The notes beneath the pieces were generated by a model. That model saw nothing but the letters and a program-made list of their open reading frames with translations. It was not told where the DNA came from and ran no database searches. From positions 1-15,688 of the forward strand of contig CALTZU010000078.1 of assembly GCA_943913835.1 (NCBI GenBank): DNA of 15,688 nt, in the 5' to 3' direction. The position numbers and the translations under genes were made by a program. Shown here piece by piece: positions 1 to 6,954 of this stretch (positions are counted from its first letter, which is position 1; each line of letters begins with the position of its first letter). Origin of the DNA: an uncultured Rheinheimera sp. (lineage in GTDB: Bacteria; Pseudomonadota; Gammaproteobacteria; Enterobacterales; Alteromonadaceae).

Positions 1-1114
1 AAACTTCTGTACTACTTAAATATGCATGACCTAATGATTTTTGTACTACGGCAAGTCTATCAACATAGGTTTGCCCTAAATCTGGTGATTGAAGTAAATC
101 ATATGCATATCCGTGTCGAAGTTTATGAGGGGATATGGATTTTGATAATACTTGTCTTTTTACAGCCCGCTGAGAAAGTCTCTCTAATAATTTTGACAAG
201 CACTTCGCTGTGATAGGTAGCCCCAAACCATTAAAGAAAGCTGGAGTTTCAGACGCGGAGGAATATTTTCTTGCGTATTTTTTGAACAGTGGAGAGGCGT
301 GATACCTGAGAACACGCTCCAATGTCGCTTTGCTTACAAGAGTCATTCTTTGTTTTTTGTTACCATTGCGACCTTTTACGCCTTGTATTGAAATAGGTGC
401 ATATGGCATCGATACTGGTTTATCGGTATTGCGTGAGATTAGTTTCTGGCTGTTGAATTCAATTGCATCTATTAAGTCTTGCTTAGTAACATTTTCTAAC
501 TCAGCTCTTCTGATACCGGAATCAAAAATAAATTGTAATACGACCCTTTCTCGTTCTGACTGTGTCTGCTCCATTAGTTTAGCTAATTCGTCGATTGAAC
601 AAGAGATCACGAGCTTTTGCTTGACTGGTCCGCTTATCAAACCAGCTGAATAAGGACTTTTTTCGATATACGCGTCTCTTAGTTCTTGCACTTGATACAA
701 AAAATTGTGAATAAAGGCTTGGAGAGTTGAGTCTCGATTTCTGATAGTCGCTGTCGACAAATCCTGAGTAGTTCGGAGTTCTGATAAATACTCCTCGATC
801 ATGAATTTCGAAACAGAGAGAAAAGCTTCATCTAACGATGAGTTTTTGAACTCACGACGTTTTTTTAGAAATGTTAAAAAATAAGTTAAATTTTTTGCGT
901 ATGTTTTGGCAGTTTGTCTGCTAATTTTCCTGTTACGTAAATTGTATGAGAGAAACTCTGAGATCAGTGGTAATACCCTGAAGTTTTGATCAAAAGCTAC
1001 TGCACCCGAAAGGCTTTCTGATTTGGATAACCAAACACCATCGTCCTCATTTAGTAATGAAAGAGAAAGGTCCACTGTTTCATCGTCAGAAACGTAAAAA
1101 CTAAATTGCTCCAT
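1..1114 (-). CDS. Tyrosine recombinase/integrase, 3' end cut by window edge
   Basis: The minus strand is open without a stop from the ATG at 1114 to the window edge: 371 codons plus one base. The product is a phage-type integrase that would cut and rejoin the element at its att sites. A core-binding SAM-like region lies about residues 46-140. The catalytic domain shows box I Asp-Ser-Gly-Ile-Arg (Arg202), a basic beta-hairpin with Lys247/Lys254, His330-Lys-Leu-Arg333 (the HxxR pair) and Leu-Gly-His363. Family spacing puts the nucleophilic Tyr nine residues after His363, at residue 372; the single remaining base is T, which fits a Tyr codon starting exactly at the edge. All visible catalytic residues are present. 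No good Shine-Dalgarno precedes the ATG; a 5-bp inverted repeat (1115-1128) lies there instead. The exact integrase subfamily was not recognised. Confidence 0.9.
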   Translation of the reverse strand, partial: MEQFSFYVSDDETVDLSLSLLNEDDGVWLSKSESLSGAVAFDQNFRVLPLISEFLSYNLRNRKISRQTAKTYAKNLTYFLTFLKKRREFKNSSLDEAFLSVSKFMIEEYLSELRTTQDLSTATIRNRDSTLQAFIHNFLYQVQELRDAYIEKSPYSAGLISGPVKQKLVISCSIDELAKLMEQTQSERERVVLQFIFDSGIRRAELENVTKQDLIDAIEFNSQKLISRNTDKPVSMPYAPISIQGVKGRNGNKKQRMTLVSKATLERVLRYHASPLFKKYARKYSSASETPAFFNGLGLPITAKCLSKLLERLSQRAVKRQVLSKSISPHKLRHGYAYDLLQSPDLGQTYVDRLAVVQKSLGHAYLSSTEV

Positions 1115-1128
1115 AAAAGCACACTTTT
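1115..1128 (-). repeat. Small inverted repeat just before the integrase start
   Basis: AAAAG and CTTTT arms of five bases flank a four-base centre directly upstream of the integrase ATG, where a ribosome binding site would be expected. It could be a recombinase or excisionase contact site or could affect translation. It is short enough to be chance. Confidence 0.3.
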
Positions 1129-1135
1129 CTAATTG

Positions 1136-1215
1136 GTATTGTGCATTTCTAAAGCGTAGTAGTAAATTCGGAAATTAACAGGGAAGAATGTAACTCTTTC
1201 AGCGTATACTGTGCA
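1136..1215. repeat. Direct repeat GTAT(AC)TGTGCA, possible integrase arm sites
   Basis: GTATTGTGCA occurs at 1136-1145 and GTATACTGTGCA at 1204-1215, in the same orientation, between the integrase start and the bcp break. Lambda-type integrases bind short direct repeats (arm sites) in this position, which makes these candidates. Two imperfect copies is thin evidence. Confidence 0.35.
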
Positions 1216-1220
1216 GGAAT

Positions 1221-1598
1221 TTAATAGGGGTATAAATGAATACCATCGTACACTTTGCCCATAAATTTTTTTTCGCCCCAGACACCAAAAGATTCAGCTG
1301 CTTTGTGCTCTTCGTCACCCAACAGTATAAAATTAAGCTGTTCTTTTTGTTCAAATTTCGCCAGGCGGGAAGGAGCGTCGATACTAATGCCTACCACTTG
1401 TACATTAAAGTCTGCCAATTGCGCCTTGCTGTCGCGCAAACCGCAAGCCTGCACTGTACAACCTGGTGTCATGGCTTTAGGATAAAAATACACTAATACG
1501 CGGCTTTTTTTCAGTAAAGTACTTAGCTGCACCAACTGACCCTTTTGATCTGGTAAGTTAAAATCCGGTGCTTGTTGTCCTGCTGTTAATCTGTTCAT
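1221..1598 (-). CDS. bcp: Thiol peroxidase Bcp (PrxQ type), C-terminus lost to insertion
   Basis: Bcp is a cytoplasmic thiol peroxidase that reduces hydrogen peroxide and organic peroxides. The peroxidatic cysteine is Cys47 in Thr-Pro-Gly-Cys and the resolving one Cys52, as in E. coli Bcp (45 and 50). The start at 1598 is chosen over an in-frame ATG at 1628 because AAAGGAA sits 6 bases ahead and the longer form would overlap gcvR. The frame follows the family up to Gly119-Ile-His121, then has Leu-Tyr-Pro-Tyr and a stop: 125 residues against about 156. About 36 residues, including the last core strand and helix, are missing. It lies 13 bases after gcvR, as one operon. Folding and activity of the shortened protein are doubtful, so it may be a pseudogene in practice. 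Confidence 0.88.
   Translation of the reverse strand: MNRLTAGQQAPDFNLPDQKGQLVQLSTLLKKSRVLVYFYPKAMTPGCTVQACGLRDSKAQLADFNVQVVGISIDAPSRLAKFEQKEQLNFILLGDEEHKAAESFGVWGEKKFMGKVYDGIHLYPY
1229..1244. other. Candidate attachment-site core at the bcp/element junction
   Basis: GGTAT (1229-1233) and ATACC (1240-1244) form inverted five-base arms around a six-base centre, AAATGA. The junction between bcp-like and foreign coding sequence falls inside this site: ATACC and most of the centre encode the conserved Gly-Ile-His of Bcp, while GGTAT belongs to the element. Inverted arms around a 6-8 base overlap are the usual form of a tyrosine recombinase core site. That this is the core is inference; the overlap cannot be fixed without the other end. 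Confidence 0.5.
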
Positions 1599-1611
1599 TG
1601 ACTTTCCTTTA

Positions 1612-2139
1612 TTATAACTGAGCCTCAAAACTACCAGTCAGCTGCAATTGTTCCAGCAGCGCTGAAACTTCTTGTTTGATGATATCCACTTGCACACCCT
1701 GTGGCAGTTGCACTGTCATAGTACAGTGGTTAAGCAACTGCTTAGTTGTGGCATCTGTTAGTGTTTCAGTCCGCAAAGCGCCTATATAAACCTGGTGGTT
1801 TGCCAGCAAAGTTGCGATGGCTCCTAAGGTTCCGACTTTGTCCTTGCCCGTGTATTCCAATACATAATGTGCACTGACAGCTGTCGTAGGTTGAGCTGAT
1901 GTACGTTTGGTCATGGTCAACAGATCAAGTTCATAACCTAATCCTGGCAATAAGTGTTCAATCCGGCTAATAGCGACCGCATCACCGGATAACAGCATAA
2001 TGAAGGTAAATTCATTGCCAAAAATAGCCATACGGCTATCGACTATATTGCAGTTACAATCCGTAACCAGCCTTGCCAGCCGGCTGACCAGGCCTGTTCT
2101 GTCTGCACCTATCGCAGTGACGACCAATTGTTGTGGCAT
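1612..2139 (-). CDS. gcvR: Glycine cleavage system regulator GcvR
   Basis: GcvR in E. coli binds the activator GcvA and blocks expression of the glycine cleavage genes when glycine is scarce. The 175-residue product has two ACT-type domains, about residues 3-75 and 90-165, each opening with a recognisable loop (Gly-Ala-Asp-Arg-Thr-Gly and Gly-Lys-Asp-Lys-Val-Gly). There is no DNA-binding domain, as expected. Length is near that of the E. coli protein. Position supports the call: divergent from dapA and followed by bcp, the same order as in enterics. The ribosome binding site is weak (GAGA about 13 bases ahead). The ligand-binding detail cannot be judged from sequence. Confidence 0.9.
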   Translation of the reverse strand: MPQQLVVTAIGADRTGLVSRLARLVTDCNCNIVDSRMAIFGNEFTFIMLLSGDAVAISRIEHLLPGLGYELDLLTMTKRTSAQPTTAVSAHYVLEYTGKDKVGTLGAIATLLANHQVYIGALRTETLTDATTKQLLNHCTMTVQLPQGVQVDIIKQEVSALLEQLQLTGSFEAQL

Positions 2140-2177
2140 GCTAAGTTGATGTCTCTGAATGAAAAACGGCTGCGAAG

Positions 2178-2195
2178 TTTAGCATATTTAGCGTA
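2178..2195. repeat. Tandem 9-base repeat between gcvR and dapA
   Basis: TTTAGCATA is followed at once by TTTAGCGTA in the divergent control region of gcvR and dapA, about 40-55 bases upstream of the gcvR start. Tandem near-identical units here could be an operator or overlap the gcvR promoter (reading leftwards, TAAATATGCTAAA supplies -10-like bases). No regulator is recognised. Confidence 0.35.
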
Positions 2196-2222
2196 AATTT
2201 CACCTGTGTGACAGTCCCTTGC

Positions 2223-2251
2223 TTGTGTTTGTTGTCCAGCGTCATTACCAT
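2223..2251 (+). promoter_or_regulatory. Possible dapA promoter
   Basis: TTGTGT at 2223-2228 and TACCAT at 2246-2251 are 17 bases apart, 31 bases ahead of the dapA start. Both boxes match the sigma-70 consensus only partly. TTGCTT (2219-2224) with TCATTA (2242-2247) is an equally weak alternative. Confidence 0.25.
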
Positions 2252-2281
2252 AGGCAGCCTGAAAACTATGGAGCCTTTAGC

Positions 2282-3163
2282 ATGTTTAGCGGAAGTATTG
2301 TTGCTTTAATCACCCCTATGGATTCTGACGGTGCTGTAGACTACGGCAGTCTGAAGCGGTTGGTGGATTTTCATTTAAGCAATCAGACCGACGCTTTGGT
2401 GATTATGGGAACTACAGGTGAGTCTGTTACTTTAAGCCTGGCAGAACAAATTCAGGTGTTAGAAGCTGTTTTGGCTCAGGTGGATGGCCGTATCCCTGTG
2501 ATTGCCGGTAATGGTTCAAACTCTACATCTGACGCAGTAGAAAAAACTAAAATTTTATCTGCTTTACCTGTTGCAGGTTTCTTAACCGTTACCCCTTATT
2601 ACAATAAACCTATGCAAAAGGGCATGCTTGCTCACTATCAGGCTGTTGCTGCCGCCACAGACAAGCCTGTGATTTTATATAACGTGCCAGGCCGGACTGG
2701 TGTGGACTTGCTGCCAGAGACAGTGGCAGAGCTAGCAAAAGTTGCAAATATTGTGGGTATCAAAGAAGCAACCGGGTCTATGCAGCGTCTGGAGCAGTTG
2801 CAGGCGTTATGCCCGGAGAATTTTTTATTAATCAGCGGTGACGATGCCAGTTGCTGTGAATTTATGTTAAAAGGTGGCCATGGCGTCATTTCAGTGACCA
2901 GCAATATAGCGCCGGCTCTGATGGCTCAAATGTCAAAAGCAGCAATAGCAAAAAATACCGAATTGGCACAACAGCTGGATCTGAAGTTACAAGGGTTACA
3001 CCATCAGCTGTTTATCGAAGCCAATCCAATTCCAAGTAAATGGGCACTGCTGAAGATGGGGTTAATAGCCGATGATATGGCAAGATTACCTTTGACCCGG
3101 TTGGAACCAATTCACCAAAGCGCAATCGAACAAGCGCTGAAACAAGCCCAGATTAATGTGTAG
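2282..3163 (+). CDS. dapA: 4-hydroxy-tetrahydrodipicolinate synthase
   Basis: DapA condenses pyruvate with aspartate semialdehyde, the first committed step to diaminopimelate and lysine, in the cytoplasm. The 293-residue TIM-barrel protein carries Thr44-Thr45 in Gly-Thr-Thr-Gly-Glu-Ser, Tyr133 and Arg138 in Tyr-Asn-Val-Pro-Gly-Arg-Thr-Gly, and the Schiff-base Lys161 in Gly-Ile-Lys-Glu-Ala-Thr-Gly, all at E. coli numbering. The start at 2282 is chosen because GGAG lies 8 bases upstream and the product then aligns with the family from residue 1; an in-frame ATG at 2219 would add 21 unrelated residues. bamC starts 11 bases after the stop, so dapA-bamC form an operon as in E. coli. Lysine feedback sensitivity was not judged. 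Confidence 0.97.
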   Translation: MFSGSIVALITPMDSDGAVDYGSLKRLVDFHLSNQTDALVIMGTTGESVTLSLAEQIQVLEAVLAQVDGRIPVIAGNGSNSTSDAVEKTKILSALPVAGFLTVTPYYNKPMQKGMLAHYQAVAAATDKPVILYNVPGRTGVDLLPETVAELAKVANIVGIKEATGSMQRLEQLQALCPENFLLISGDDASCCEFMLKGGHGVISVTSNIAPALMAQMSKAAIAKNTELAQQLDLKLQGLHHQLFIEANPIPSKWALLKMGLIADDMARLPLTRLEPIHQSAIEQALKQAQINV

Positions 3164-3173
3164 GAGTTTTATA

Positions 3174-4238
3174 GTGCAGTATTGGATCCCGGCAAGCTTA
3201 GTTGCCTCATTGTTTATTTCTGGTTGCTCTTTGTTCCCTGAGGATGTTATTGAACAAAGTAAAGTCGAGACTAAGCCTGTTGCTGAGTTGAAGATACCTG
3301 CCGGATTGATGGCTGCTAAGAAACCAGCCCAGTTTGATATTCCACCAGCTCCTGATGCGCCTGTGACAGAAGTTGAATTGAAATCACCTATGCAGGTTTT
3401 GGCTCTGGCGACGAACAGCCGCGTTGAGGAAGAAGAGAAAGAGGCGCGGATCTGGTTCGAACGCTCTGAATTTACTGGTGAATTGCTGCCATATCTGAAA
3501 CAAAATCTGCTGGATTTTGGTACAGAAAAACAGATTGAAATTACACCAAAAGGTCAGGATGGCCTGATGTATGAAACTGGCTGGGTCAGTCGCTTTGAAG
3601 AGGAAGGATTTTGGTTCTGGAAAAGTCAGATTGAAAAAGAGCAAAGCCGTTTCCTGATTAAACTGGAACCTAAAACTCATGGCCGTTCTGTCGGAGTGAA
3701 AGTGCAATTGTTAGAGCACCGTTTTATAGACAGCGATAACAAGTTATCTGCCATAGCGCAAAAGCGTGAAGAAGTTTACTTTCTGAACCGATTGGTTGAT
3801 AAAATTGCGACTGTTGAGCTGGCCCAAATCAAGCTGAAAAAAGCTCAATCCCGTCAAATCACCCTGACCACCGGCTTTGACGCAGAAGGCAATGCCGCAA
3901 TGTTGACTGGTCAGTCTATTGACATGGCCTGGTCACAGCTGGAGTTGTTGTTTGAACAAAACGGTTTTGTAGTAAATGATTTAAACCGAACCAACTATAC
4001 TTTCTTCCTGAGCTATAAAGAACCTGACACGGGATTCTGGGATTCATTGTGGTCGAGTGATGAGATTATTGCCGTACCTTTAGCTGCCGGTGATTATCAG
4101 CTGGTACTGGCCAAGTCTGACGTCGGCACCAGTCTGAGCTGGCGTGATAGCTCGGGCAAGATCTTATCTGCTGATAAAGTTAATTCGCTGTATCAGGCCT
4201 TGGTGAAAATTGTCCGGAAAAACAATATAGAGCTCTAA
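3174..4238 (+). CDS. bamC: Outer membrane assembly lipoprotein BamC
   Basis: BamC (formerly NlpB) is a lipoprotein of the BAM complex that inserts beta-barrel proteins into the outer membrane. GTG at 3174 is chosen as start because AGGAG lies 7 bases ahead; the earlier in-frame ATG at 3156 overlaps dapA and has no such site. The 354-residue product begins with a short lipoprotein signal ending Leu-Phe-Ile-Ser-Gly-Cys, with lipidation expected at Cys18. A proline-rich, probably flexible stretch (about residues 35-75) follows, matching the BamD-binding segment of the family, and then two folded regions as in E. coli BamC (344 aa). Gene order after dapA agrees. purC, which follows in enterics, is absent here; a terminator closes the operon. 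Confidence 0.9.
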   Translation: MQYWIPASLVASLFISGCSLFPEDVIEQSKVETKPVAELKIPAGLMAAKKPAQFDIPPAPDAPVTEVELKSPMQVLALATNSRVEEEEKEARIWFERSEFTGELLPYLKQNLLDFGTEKQIEITPKGQDGLMYETGWVSRFEEEGFWFWKSQIEKEQSRFLIKLEPKTHGRSVGVKVQLLEHRFIDSDNKLSAIAQKREEVYFLNRLVDKIATVELAQIKLKKAQSRQITLTTGFDAEGNAAMLTGQSIDMAWSQLELLFEQNGFVVNDLNRTNYTFFLSYKEPDTGFWDSLWSSDEIIAVPLAAGDYQLVLAKSDVGTSLSWRDSSGKILSADKVNSLYQALVKIVRKNNIEL

Positions 4239-4250
4239 TGCCTCTGCACA

Positions 4251-4290
4251 GGACGGCTTTTGTTTGAACAGATGAAAGCCGCTCTAGTCC
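4251..4290 (+). repeat. Hairpin-forming sequence ahead of the bamC terminator
   Basis: CGGCTTT (4254-4260) and AAAGCCG (4275-4281) can pair around a 14-base loop, with GGAC (4251-4254) and GTCC (4287-4290) close outside it. It lies between the bamC stop and the terminator and may protect the 3' end of the transcript. Confidence 0.4.
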
Positions 4291-4291
4291 G

Positions 4292-4321
4292 AAAAAACTA
4301 CCTTAGGGTGGTTTTTTTTTA
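4292..4321 (+). terminator. Rho-independent terminator after bamC
   Basis: AACTACC (4296-4302), a TTAG loop and GGTGGTT (4307-4313) form a seven-pair stem with one G-T pair, followed by an unbroken run of T to 4320. A matching A-run on the other side could let it also act leftwards, but no leftward gene ends here. Confidence 0.85.
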
Positions 4322-4454
4322 GCGTTTTTATGAATTAAAACCTGCGTTTGTCGCGTCAGACTTTCTCTGTTCGCGCAAAAACTGCAAGGCATGTAAAATA
4401 ACGCTATGATTAGACTCAATTTAATGGCTTTAACCAGAGTAGTAAGGCAAATAG

Positions 4455-5090
4455 ATGTTAGATGTGCAGGATTATCTGAAAATTTTTATCGGCATCATTG
4501 CGATCTTAAACCCTCTGGGCGCTTTGCCTATGTATTTGTCTTTAACTGCCGATCATTCGGAGCGGGACAAAAGGCAAGTGGCAATCACAGCGGCTAAAGC
4601 AGCGACTGTCATTTTATTGATCACGCTGTTTTTTGGTGAATTTATCCTGAGCTTTTTTGGTATCTCTGTGAATTCGTTCCGGGTGGGCGGCGGAATTTTA
4701 ATTCTGTTGATGGCCATTTCGATGTTAAATGCTCAGACCAGCGGTGCAAAAAGTACCGAGGCTGAACGGTTGGAGGCTGCGCAAAAATCCTCGATCGCTG
4801 TAGTGCCTTTGGCAATGCCAATGCTGGCAGGTCCCGGCGCTATCAGCTCTATCATTTTGTACGCCAACAGAGCTGAAGGCTGGCTGCATTATTTAATTAT
4901 TTCGGCAGAAATACTACTGGTTGGCATTCTTCTCGCGATCCTGATGCGCTTATCAGGTAAAATAGCCCACAAATTAGGGCAAACCGGCATGAATATCATC
5001 ACCAGGGTGATGGGACTTATTTTGGCAGCTATCTCTATAGAGTTTATTAGTCTTGGCTTAAAAGGGATTTTCCCTGTTTTAGCTGGTTAA
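4455..5090 (+). CDS. MarC family integral membrane protein (YchE-like)
   Basis: A 211-residue inner-membrane protein with about six hydrophobic segments and the signature features of the MarC family: Asn-Pro-Leu-Gly near residue 19, Ser-Phe-Arg-Val-Gly-Gly-Gly in the middle, Pro-Leu-Ala-Met-Pro with Ala-Gly-Pro-Gly-Ala-Ile-Ser, and Gly-Met-Asn-Ile-Ile-Thr-Arg-Val-Met-Gly near the end. The pattern resembles E. coli YchE more than MarC itself. Function in the family is unsettled; the early link to multiple antibiotic resistance was not upheld and a transporter role is only presumed. TAAGG lies 7 bases ahead of the ATG. It follows the bamC terminator after 133 bases in which no convincing promoter was found, and runs into the next gene with a 26-base gap. 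Confidence 0.88.
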   Translation: MLDVQDYLKIFIGIIAILNPLGALPMYLSLTADHSERDKRQVAITAAKAATVILLITLFFGEFILSFFGISVNSFRVGGGILILLMAISMLNAQTSGAKSTEAERLEAAQKSSIAVVPLAMPMLAGPGAISSIILYANRAEGWLHYLIISAEILLVGILLAILMRLSGKIAHKLGQTGMNIITRVMGLILAAISIEFISLGLKGIFPVLAG

Positions 5091-5116
5091 GAGTATTAGC
5101 AGGTTAAGGGTAAAAA

Positions 5117-6247
5117 ATGCGATTACTTAGTGCGGCTTTGTGTTTCATCTTCTGTTTGAATGTAGCTCAGGCAAAACAACTGACGGATTTGTATCAGGCC
5201 GTGGTACCTGCCGGTCAGAGCCAAAGTGTCTGGCAGCAACAGGCATTGGCTCAGGTATTGGTAAAGGTAACACTGAACCCTGCAGTGGCCGACTTACCAG
5301 CAATTAAGGCAGAGCTGAAAAATGCCGGTAACTATATTAAGACTTTTGCAGCTGTCACCTCTGAGCAAGGTCCTGCGTTAAAAGTGGGGCTGGATGAACA
5401 AAAAGTGCAGCAACTACTGAGTCAGCAGCAGATTGCAATTTGGGGCAGCAGAAGGCCTGTCATAGTTCTGTGGCCTGTTGAACAGACAACTGAAAGCCGG
5501 GCTTTTATACAAGGTGCTGCTCACCCAGTATTAGCCCAATTGCAGCAACAAACACAGCAAATTGGTTTACCTTTAGAACTGCCAACAGCGGTAGATACAT
5601 TTGTGGCCACTTTGTCGCAGGACGAAGTATGGGCAGGTAATTGGTTGTTGATTGAACAAGCCAGTCTGCCATTTAATGCCGATCAGACAGTGATACTATT
5701 GTTTGACCAGCCAATGCCTGGCCAATACAGGCTAACCTGGCAGGGATATGAGCAAGGTCAGTTGCTCAGTAATGAGCTGATCGCCAATTCCCAGCAGGAA
5801 CTGGTAAATTCCTTTATCTCTGGATTAACTGCGCAATTGGCGGGTAAATATGCTGTGCAATTAGGCAGCCAGCAAGGTCAAACCGAGTTAGAGCTTGAGA
5901 TTGAAGGCTTAACCAATTTTGTTGACCAGGTTAAAGTCCAGCAACTTCTGGGCGCTATGCTGTCGGTAAAGCAGGTCACTGTGCTGGAACGTAAAGCGGA
6001 TTTACTCAAGTTTAAAGTCTCACTGGCGGCTGACCAAAGTGCTTTTATTAACTCATTATCGCTGGAGCGCAGATTGCAGTCTATGCAGCTACAAACAGAT
6101 GCTACAGCGCCTGCGGAACAGACTGAAACTGCAGATGCTTCAGATGAGCTGTTCTCTGAAATGGCAGCTGAAATGGCGGCACAGCCAGTAACAGTGGCTT
6201 CAGACGCTTTGCCTGCCGTATTACGTTACAGGTATCTGCCAAACTAA
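5117..6247 (+). CDS. Exported DUF2066 domain protein
   Basis: A 376-residue protein of the DUF2066 family, whose function is unknown. The first 19 residues form a signal peptide (Met-Arg, hydrophobic core, then Ala-Gln-Ala before Lys20), so the product should be periplasmic. Residues 20-110 contain a conserved-looking segment ending Trp-Gly-Ser-Arg-Arg-Pro and then Val-Leu-Trp. The rest is rich in Gln and Leu, with an acidic, low-complexity stretch near residues 330-360. AAGGG lies 6 bases ahead of the ATG. The stop overlaps the hda start by one base (TAATG), so translation of the two is probably coupled. DUF2066 genes sit next to hda in many marine gammaproteobacteria, from memory; the reason is not known. 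Confidence 0.85.
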   Translation: MRLLSAALCFIFCLNVAQAKQLTDLYQAVVPAGQSQSVWQQQALAQVLVKVTLNPAVADLPAIKAELKNAGNYIKTFAAVTSEQGPALKVGLDEQKVQQLLSQQQIAIWGSRRPVIVLWPVEQTTESRAFIQGAAHPVLAQLQQQTQQIGLPLELPTAVDTFVATLSQDEVWAGNWLLIEQASLPFNADQTVILLFDQPMPGQYRLTWQGYEQGQLLSNELIANSQQELVNSFISGLTAQLAGKYAVQLGSQQGQTELELEIEGLTNFVDQVKVQQLLGAMLSVKQVTVLERKADLLKFKVSLAADQSAFINSLSLERRLQSMQLQTDATAPAEQTETADASDELFSEMAAEMAAQPVTVASDALPAVLRYRYLPN

Positions 6248-6954
6248 TGACTCCAGTGCAATACACCCTGGCTGTGACACTGCCGGAAGATGAAACTCTT
6301 GATACCTTTTACGGGGCTGAAACAAGCCCTGTGGTAGGTTATATCAAACATTTTTTAACTACGCCCTCTGAGCATCGTCTGCCTTTGTATTTATTTGGCG
6401 CCAGCGGCAGTGGCAAATCTCATTTGCTCTATGCCGCTTGCGTGCAGGCGCAGGAGTTGGGCTTAACCAGTCAGTTGTTAAGCCTGGAAGATTTTAAAGC
6501 CTGGAGCCCACGGATATTGGATCAACTGGAAGAGTTGGATCTGGTGTGTCTGGATAATATTCAGGCGATAGCCGGGGATATCAGCTGGCAAGTGGCTGTG
6601 TTTGATTTGTACAACCGTATGACAGAGCAGGGTAAAGCGCTGATTATTGTCGCCGATCAGGCTCCTACCGAGCTGGGTATTACCTTGCCGGATTTAGTGT
6701 CTCGCTTGCAGGCTTGTACCAGTTTTCAGCTACGCTTGTTGGGTGATGAAGACAAACAAAAACTGCTGCAACAAAAAGCCCGTTTACGTGGCATGGAGCT
6801 GCCGGACGAAGTGGCGCGGTTTTTACTCAATCGTCAGCAACGCGACATTCGTGAACTGGTACAAATTCTCGATTTACTGGATAAAGCCTCGATAGTGCAT
6901 CAGCGTAAGTTAACCATTCCTTTTGTCAAAGACATGCTGAGCTTATCTCACTGA
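6247..6954 (+). CDS. hda: DnaA regulatory inactivator Hda
   Basis: Hda, an AAA+ DnaA paralogue, binds the DNA-loaded beta clamp and makes DnaA hydrolyse its ATP, preventing re-initiation of replication. The 235-residue product shows Walker A Gly-Ala-Ser-Gly-Ser-Gly-Lys-Ser (about 51-58), a Walker B-like Leu-Val-Cys-Leu-Asp-Asn, Asp-Leu-Tyr-Asn-Arg, an arginine-finger region Pro-Asp-Leu-Val-Ser-Arg-Leu and a sensor-2 helix Asp-Ile-Arg-Glu-Leu, closing with Lys-Leu-Thr-Ile-Pro-Phe-Val-Lys as in E. coli Hda. It lacks the DnaA DNA-binding domain IV. The N-terminal clamp motif reads Gln5-Tyr-Thr-Leu-Ala-Val10, a departure from the Gln-Leu-Ser-Leu-Pro-Leu of E. coli. The start overlaps the upstream stop. 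No terminator was seen after it. Confidence 0.95.
   Translation: MTPVQYTLAVTLPEDETLDTFYGAETSPVVGYIKHFLTTPSEHRLPLYLFGASGSGKSHLLYAACVQAQELGLTSQLLSLEDFKAWSPRILDQLEELDLVCLDNIQAIAGDISWQVAVFDLYNRMTEQGKALIIVADQAPTELGITLPDLVSRLQACTSFQLRLLGDEDKQKLLQQKARLRGMELPDEVARFLLNRQQRDIRELVQILDLLDKASIVHQRKLTIPFVKDMLSLSH

Larger units (their letters stand above)
1..1235. mobile_element. End of an integrative element inserted in bcp
   Basis: Everything left of the bcp break looks foreign to the gcvR-bcp locus: the Bcp reading frame leaves its family sequence after Gly-Ile-His (codons at 1236-1244) and stops four residues later, and the next gene is a tyrosine recombinase only about 120 bases from the break. The stretch is visibly richer in A+T than the genes to the right. 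This is the usual arrangement of one end of a genomic island or integrative element, with the integrase next to the attachment site. The other end, the cargo and the displaced bcp 3' end are outside the window. The exact boundary is inferred; strand exchange probably fell in or beside 1229-1244. Confidence 0.8.

Noticed and set aside
330..653. Open frame of 107 codons on the plus strand
   Set aside because: It lies opposite the integrase, whose catalytic motifs establish the minus strand as coding; the product has no recognisable features.
1115..1250. tRNA gene as integration target
   Set aside because: No cloverleaf or CCA end is present; the element lies in the bcp coding sequence.
1599..1628. 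Longer Bcp start at 1628
   Set aside because: It would overlap gcvR and add ten residues not seen in the family; the ATG at 1598 has a good ribosome binding site.
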